Source: Methylococcales bacterium
GTDB taxonomy: Bacteria > Pseudomonadota > Gammaproteobacteria > Methylococcales > Methylomonadaceae
NCBI GenBank assembly: GCA_023146575.1
Contig: JAGLBU010000228.1
Location: 1 to 10,008, forward strand
Reading direction: 5' to 3'
Length of the DNA stretch: 10,008 nucleotides
The position numbers were made by a program, and so were the translations under genes. Below, piece after piece: positions 7,426 through 10,008 of the stretch. The notes under the pieces were generated by a model, which saw only the letters and a list, made by a program, of their open reading frames with translations, did not search any database and was not told where the DNA came from. How positions within the stretch are numbered: position 1 is the stretch's first letter; the number at the start of each line of letters is the position of its first letter.

Positions 7426-8307
7426 TTATAATCCTATAGCGGTTAAATAAAGTTGGTTAAAATCTTCACCCCAAATGAGAGCCAACCAGCCTGCGGCGGC
7501 AAGGTATGGGCCAAAAGGAATGGGTTTATTACGGTTGTGATGTTTGAATAGCATCATAGATAAGCCAAAAATAGTGCCGACCAATGAGGATAATAAAACA
7601 ATCATGGGTAGATATTGCCAGCCTAGCCATGCGCCAAATACTCCCAGTAATTTAAAATCACCATAGCCCATACCTTCTTTGCCCGTTAAAAGTTTAAAAA
7701 CTTTATAAACACTCCAAAGGCTTAAATAACCGAGAATAGCACCAAAAATGCTGGATTCGGTATCACAAAAAACAGGGTAGGTACTGATGGCTAATCCACA
7801 CCATAACAAAGGCATGGTAATGGAATCGGGTAATAATTGGGTATCAAGGTCAATAAAACTTAAGGCGATTAAGCACCATGTTAATAACAAGGCAAAGACT
7901 AATTCAAGACCAAAGCCAAAATGAAAAGCGACAATCGCAGAGCAAATCCCTGTTAAGGCTTCAATCAAAGGGTAGCGTAATGCAATTGGGCTTCTACAAT
8001 GCCAACACCGTCCTTTTAAAAGGGCATAACTGACAATGGGAATATTTTGATAGGGTTTAACCTCTTTTTTACAGTTTGGACAATGCGATAAGGGTAGGGT
8101 TAGGTTAAAGGTTTTAGGCTCAGGTTCGTCTTTATCGTCTAATTCTAAATACTCAAAACATTCTTGTCGCCATTCACGTTTCATCATAATAGGCAGACGA
8201 TAAATGACCACATTCAAAAAACTACCGACTAATAAGCCTAAAACTGTAATAGTGACAATAAAAGCATAAGGGTACGCTAATGAAAAATCGAACCATATTT
8301 GCATCAT
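7426..8307 (-). CDS. pilD: Type IV prepilin peptidase / N-methyltransferase
   Basis: PilD is a polytopic inner-membrane aspartyl protease that cleaves the leader from type IV prepilins and type II secretion pseudopilins and then methylates the new N-terminus. At 293 residues it is full length. GSFLNVVIYRLP (28-39) marks the N-terminal domain. It is followed by a cytoplasmic loop with paired cysteines C76/C79 (CPNC) and C101/C104 (CWHC), the Zn-type tetracysteine site of the bifunctional enzymes. The protease motifs are FIDLDTQLLPD (151-161) and GMGYGDFKLL (212-221), giving Asp153 and Asp217 as the likely catalytic pair. PFGPYLA (264-270) is the conserved C-terminal motif. About seven or eight hydrophobic segments are visible. 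Two ATG codons stand in tandem at the start; AGGA 7 bases before the first supports it. It lies 30 bp after pilC and 4 bp before coaE. Confidence 0.96.
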   Translation of the reverse strand: MMQIWFDFSLAYPYAFIVTITVLGLLVGSFLNVVIYRLPIMMKREWRQECFEYLELDDKDEPEPKTFNLTLPLSHCPNCKKEVKPYQNIPIVSYALLKGRCWHCRSPIALRYPLIEALTGICSAIVAFHFGFGLELVFALLLTWCLIALSFIDLDTQLLPDSITMPLLWCGLAISTYPVFCDTESSIFGAILGYLSLWSVYKVFKLLTGKEGMGYGDFKLLGVFGAWLGWQYLPMIVLLSSLVGTIFGLSMMLFKHHNRNKPIPFGPYLAAAGWLALIWGEDFNQLYLTAIGL

Positions 8308-8337
8308 AAAGTGTTCCTAAATTAATGATTGCGAGGG

Positions 8338-9558
8338 TTAGCCAACCGCTGCGCCCATTTGGAAAATAGGTAAATACATGGCAACCACCAAGCCACCGAC
8401 CAAGGTACCTAATATCACCATAATCATAGGTTCCATTAAGCTGCTCAAATTATCCACCAGATTATCCACTTCTTCTTCAAAAAAATCAGCCACTTTATCT
8501 AACATACTGTCAATTGAGCCTGATTCTTCACCAATGGCAACCATTTGAATCACCATATGCGGAAAAATATTAGCATTTAACATAGAAGCTTGTAAGGATT
8601 GTCCCGTTGAAACTTCATCCTGCATACTTTTAACACCATCATAAAAGACAATATTTCCGCAAGCGCCTGCCACCGAATCTAATGCCTCAATCAACGGGAC
8701 TCCCGCCGCTGACATGGTTGAAAGGGTTCGGGCAAAACGCGCAATCGCCGATTTTTCAATAATAACCCCAACAATAGGGATTTTAAGCATGGTGCGATCG
8801 ACAAAATGGCGAAACGCCTCTGAGCGCTTAAACACAAAGCTGTAGGTTTTGACAAACGCAATCAAAACCCCGACCACTATCCACCAATTAACCTGCATCC
8901 AGTCGGACATTTCAACCACAAGCTGAGTAAAAGCTGGCAGTTCAGCACCAAAGCTTTGGAATACATCATCAAAAACAGGGACAACAAAAATAAGCAAAAT
9001 CACGGTAACGACAAAAGCCACTACGATCACGGCAATGGGATAGGTTAGTGCTTTTTTAACCTTTGCACGCATAGATTCTGATTTTTCTTTATAGGTGGCA
9101 ATTTTATCCAGTAAGCCTTCTAATACTCCTGCTTGTTCACCCGCTTCGACAAGGTTACAAAATAAGTCATCAAAATACAGTGGCCGTTTTTTCAATGCTT
9201 GCCCTAAGGTATCCCCACTTTCCACATCGACTTTAATGCCTAAAATTAACTCTGCCATACTGGCGTTTTCATGCCCCTTGCCGATAATATCAAACGATTG
9301 TACCAGTGGCACCCCTGCCTCTAACATCGTGGCTAATTGACGTGCAAAAATACAAATATCTTTGGTGACAATCGCTTGTTTTCGAGGTCCTAATAAGTCT
9401 TTAGGTTTTTTCTTAAGGGTGATGATTTTAACCCCACGGCTCCGTAATTCTTTACGTGCCGCGACGTCATTTAAGGCACTAATTTCACCTTTAGTAATCG
9501 TACCTTTTTTATCTTTTGCTTTATAAACATAATCAATCGGGTTGGTATCCGTTGCCAT
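8338..9558 (-). CDS. pilC: Type IV pilus inner-membrane platform protein PilC
   Basis: PilC is the inner-membrane core on which the PilB and PilT motors act during pilus extension and retraction. The 406-residue length is normal. The two homologous T2SF/GspF domains are plain: FARQLATMLEAGVPLVQSFD (71-90) with VEAGEQAGVLEGLLDKIA (137-154), and FARTLSTMSAAGVPLIEALD (275-294) with IGEESGSIDSMLDKVADFFE (342-361). Strongly hydrophobic segments lie at about 172-195, 224-236 and 376-397, matching the three-helix topology of the family. The first 60 residues are basic and cytoplasmic. The ATG is preceded by GGAG with 8 bases between; this ribosome-binding site lies across the end of pilB, whose stop is only 3 bp upstream, so the two are probably translationally coupled. 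Confidence 0.97.
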   Translation of the reverse strand: MATDTNPIDYVYKAKDKKGTITKGEISALNDVAARKELRSRGVKIITLKKKPKDLLGPRKQAIVTKDICIFARQLATMLEAGVPLVQSFDIIGKGHENASMAELILGIKVDVESGDTLGQALKKRPLYFDDLFCNLVEAGEQAGVLEGLLDKIATYKEKSESMRAKVKKALTYPIAVIVVAFVVTVILLIFVVPVFDDVFQSFGAELPAFTQLVVEMSDWMQVNWWIVVGVLIAFVKTYSFVFKRSEAFRHFVDRTMLKIPIVGVIIEKSAIARFARTLSTMSAAGVPLIEALDSVAGACGNIVFYDGVKSMQDEVSTGQSLQASMLNANIFPHMVIQMVAIGEESGSIDSMLDKVADFFEEEVDNLVDNLSSLMEPMIMVILGTLVGGLVVAMYLPIFQMGAAVG

Positions 9559-9561
9559 GAT

Positions 9562-10008
9562 TTATTCTCCTGTGATCCGATCAATTTCTTCTAATGTGGT
9601 AATCCCTTGCTTGATTTTTAACAACCCCGATGCACGAAGATCGTTAATACCCTCTTCTTTTGCTAACTCTGCAAGCTCCATCGCATTCCCCCCCGCAAGG
9701 ATAAGTTTTTTAATTTTTTCAGTCACGGGCATCACTTGATAAATCCCGACTCGGCCTTTATAACCGCGATTACAACGATCACAGCCCACAGGGTTATAAA
9801 CCGTAAAGTCTTTCAATTCTTCCGCTTTAAAGCCATATTTGAGTAAAATTTTATCTGAAAATTCTGCAGGTTCTTTACATTTAGCACATAATCGCCGTGC
9901 CAGTCGTTGTGCCATCACTAAATTAACCGCCGAGACAATATTAAACGGTTCAATCCCCATTTGCATGAGTCGGTTAATGGTTTGCGGGGCATCGTTGGTA
10001 TGCAATGT
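9562..10008 (-). CDS. pilB: Type IV pilus assembly ATPase PilB, C-terminal part (5' end outside window)
   Basis: PilB is the cytoplasmic hexameric secretion-type ATPase that powers pilus extension. Only the last 148 residues of a protein usually about 570 long are present, and the frame runs off the right edge. The first visible residues, TLHTNDAPQTI, are the conserved His-box region of the GspE/PilB ATPases. The stretch MAQRLARRLC then leads into the tetracysteine Zn site, CAKC and CDRC, about 32 residues apart. GYKGRVGIYQVMPV follows, and then the C-terminal helical end with EGINDLRASGLLKIKQG and TTLEEIDRIT. These features favour PilB over PilT, which lacks the tetracysteine site. The Walker A and B motifs lie outside the window. 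The gene heads the visible part of the pilB-pilC-pilD-coaE-zapD run; its promoter lies to the right of the window. Confidence 0.94.
   Translation of the reverse strand, partial: TLHTNDAPQTINRLMQMGIEPFNIVSAVNLVMAQRLARRLCAKCKEPAEFSDKILLKYGFKAEELKDFTVYNPVGCDRCNRGYKGRVGIYQVMPVTEKIKKLILAGGNAMELAELAKEEGINDLRASGLLKIKQGITTLEEIDRITGE

Noticed and set aside
9095..9340. 81-residue plus-strand frame opposite pilC
   Set aside because: Antisense shadow of the PilC T2SF domain with no independent support.

Overview
The window reads as a chromosomal segment of a moderately AT-rich gammaproteobacterium. The strongest evidence is the run pilB-pilC-pilD-coaE-zapD on the minus strand, a gene order typical of Gammaproteobacteria, and ZapD itself, which is confined largely to Beta- and Gammaproteobacteria. 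Finer placement (for example a Thiotrichales- or Methylococcales-like lineage, suggested only by base composition and general feel) is a guess. Almost all of the window is coding. No stretch longer than 300 bases lacks a gene; the longest gap is 574-695 (122 bp). I see no tRNA, rRNA, CRISPR array, transposase or phage gene.

Layout, left to right. Positions 2-223 (+) hold the 3' end of an unidentified Lys/Ser/Asn-rich protein. Facing it is a small His-rich exported protein (241-573, -), with an 18-bp perfect palindrome between their ends. A gap with nested inverted repeats (628-701) follows. Next come a long eukaryote-like flavin-containing monooxygenase (696-2465, -) and, just upstream of it on the same strand, guaB (2518-3984, -), the first committed enzyme of GMP synthesis. 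A 72-bp divergent promoter region separates guaB from nadE (4057-6048, +), the glutamine-dependent NAD+ synthetase. The nadE 3' end overlaps the zapD 3' end tail to tail by 6 bp.

The right 40% is one tight minus-strand operon, read from the right edge: pilB (C-terminal part only), pilC, pilD, coaE, zapD, with gaps of 3, 30 and 4 bp and then a 17-bp overlap. PilB and PilC are the assembly ATPase and inner-membrane platform of a type IV pilus. PilD is the prepilin peptidase/methylase that processes its pilins. CoaE makes the last step of coenzyme A synthesis, and ZapD bundles FtsZ at the division ring.

The main anomaly is coaE. Its reading frame is broken at a run of nine A residues (7181-7189 on the plus strand, read as A on the coding strand), yet both halves are intact, well conserved and add up to a full-length kinase. 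Because coaE is normally essential, this points to transcriptional slippage at the homopolymer, a phase-variable tract, or a sequencing/assembly error, rather than an old pseudogene. Apart from this the window is mainly housekeeping. I do not see an undescribed multi-gene system in it.
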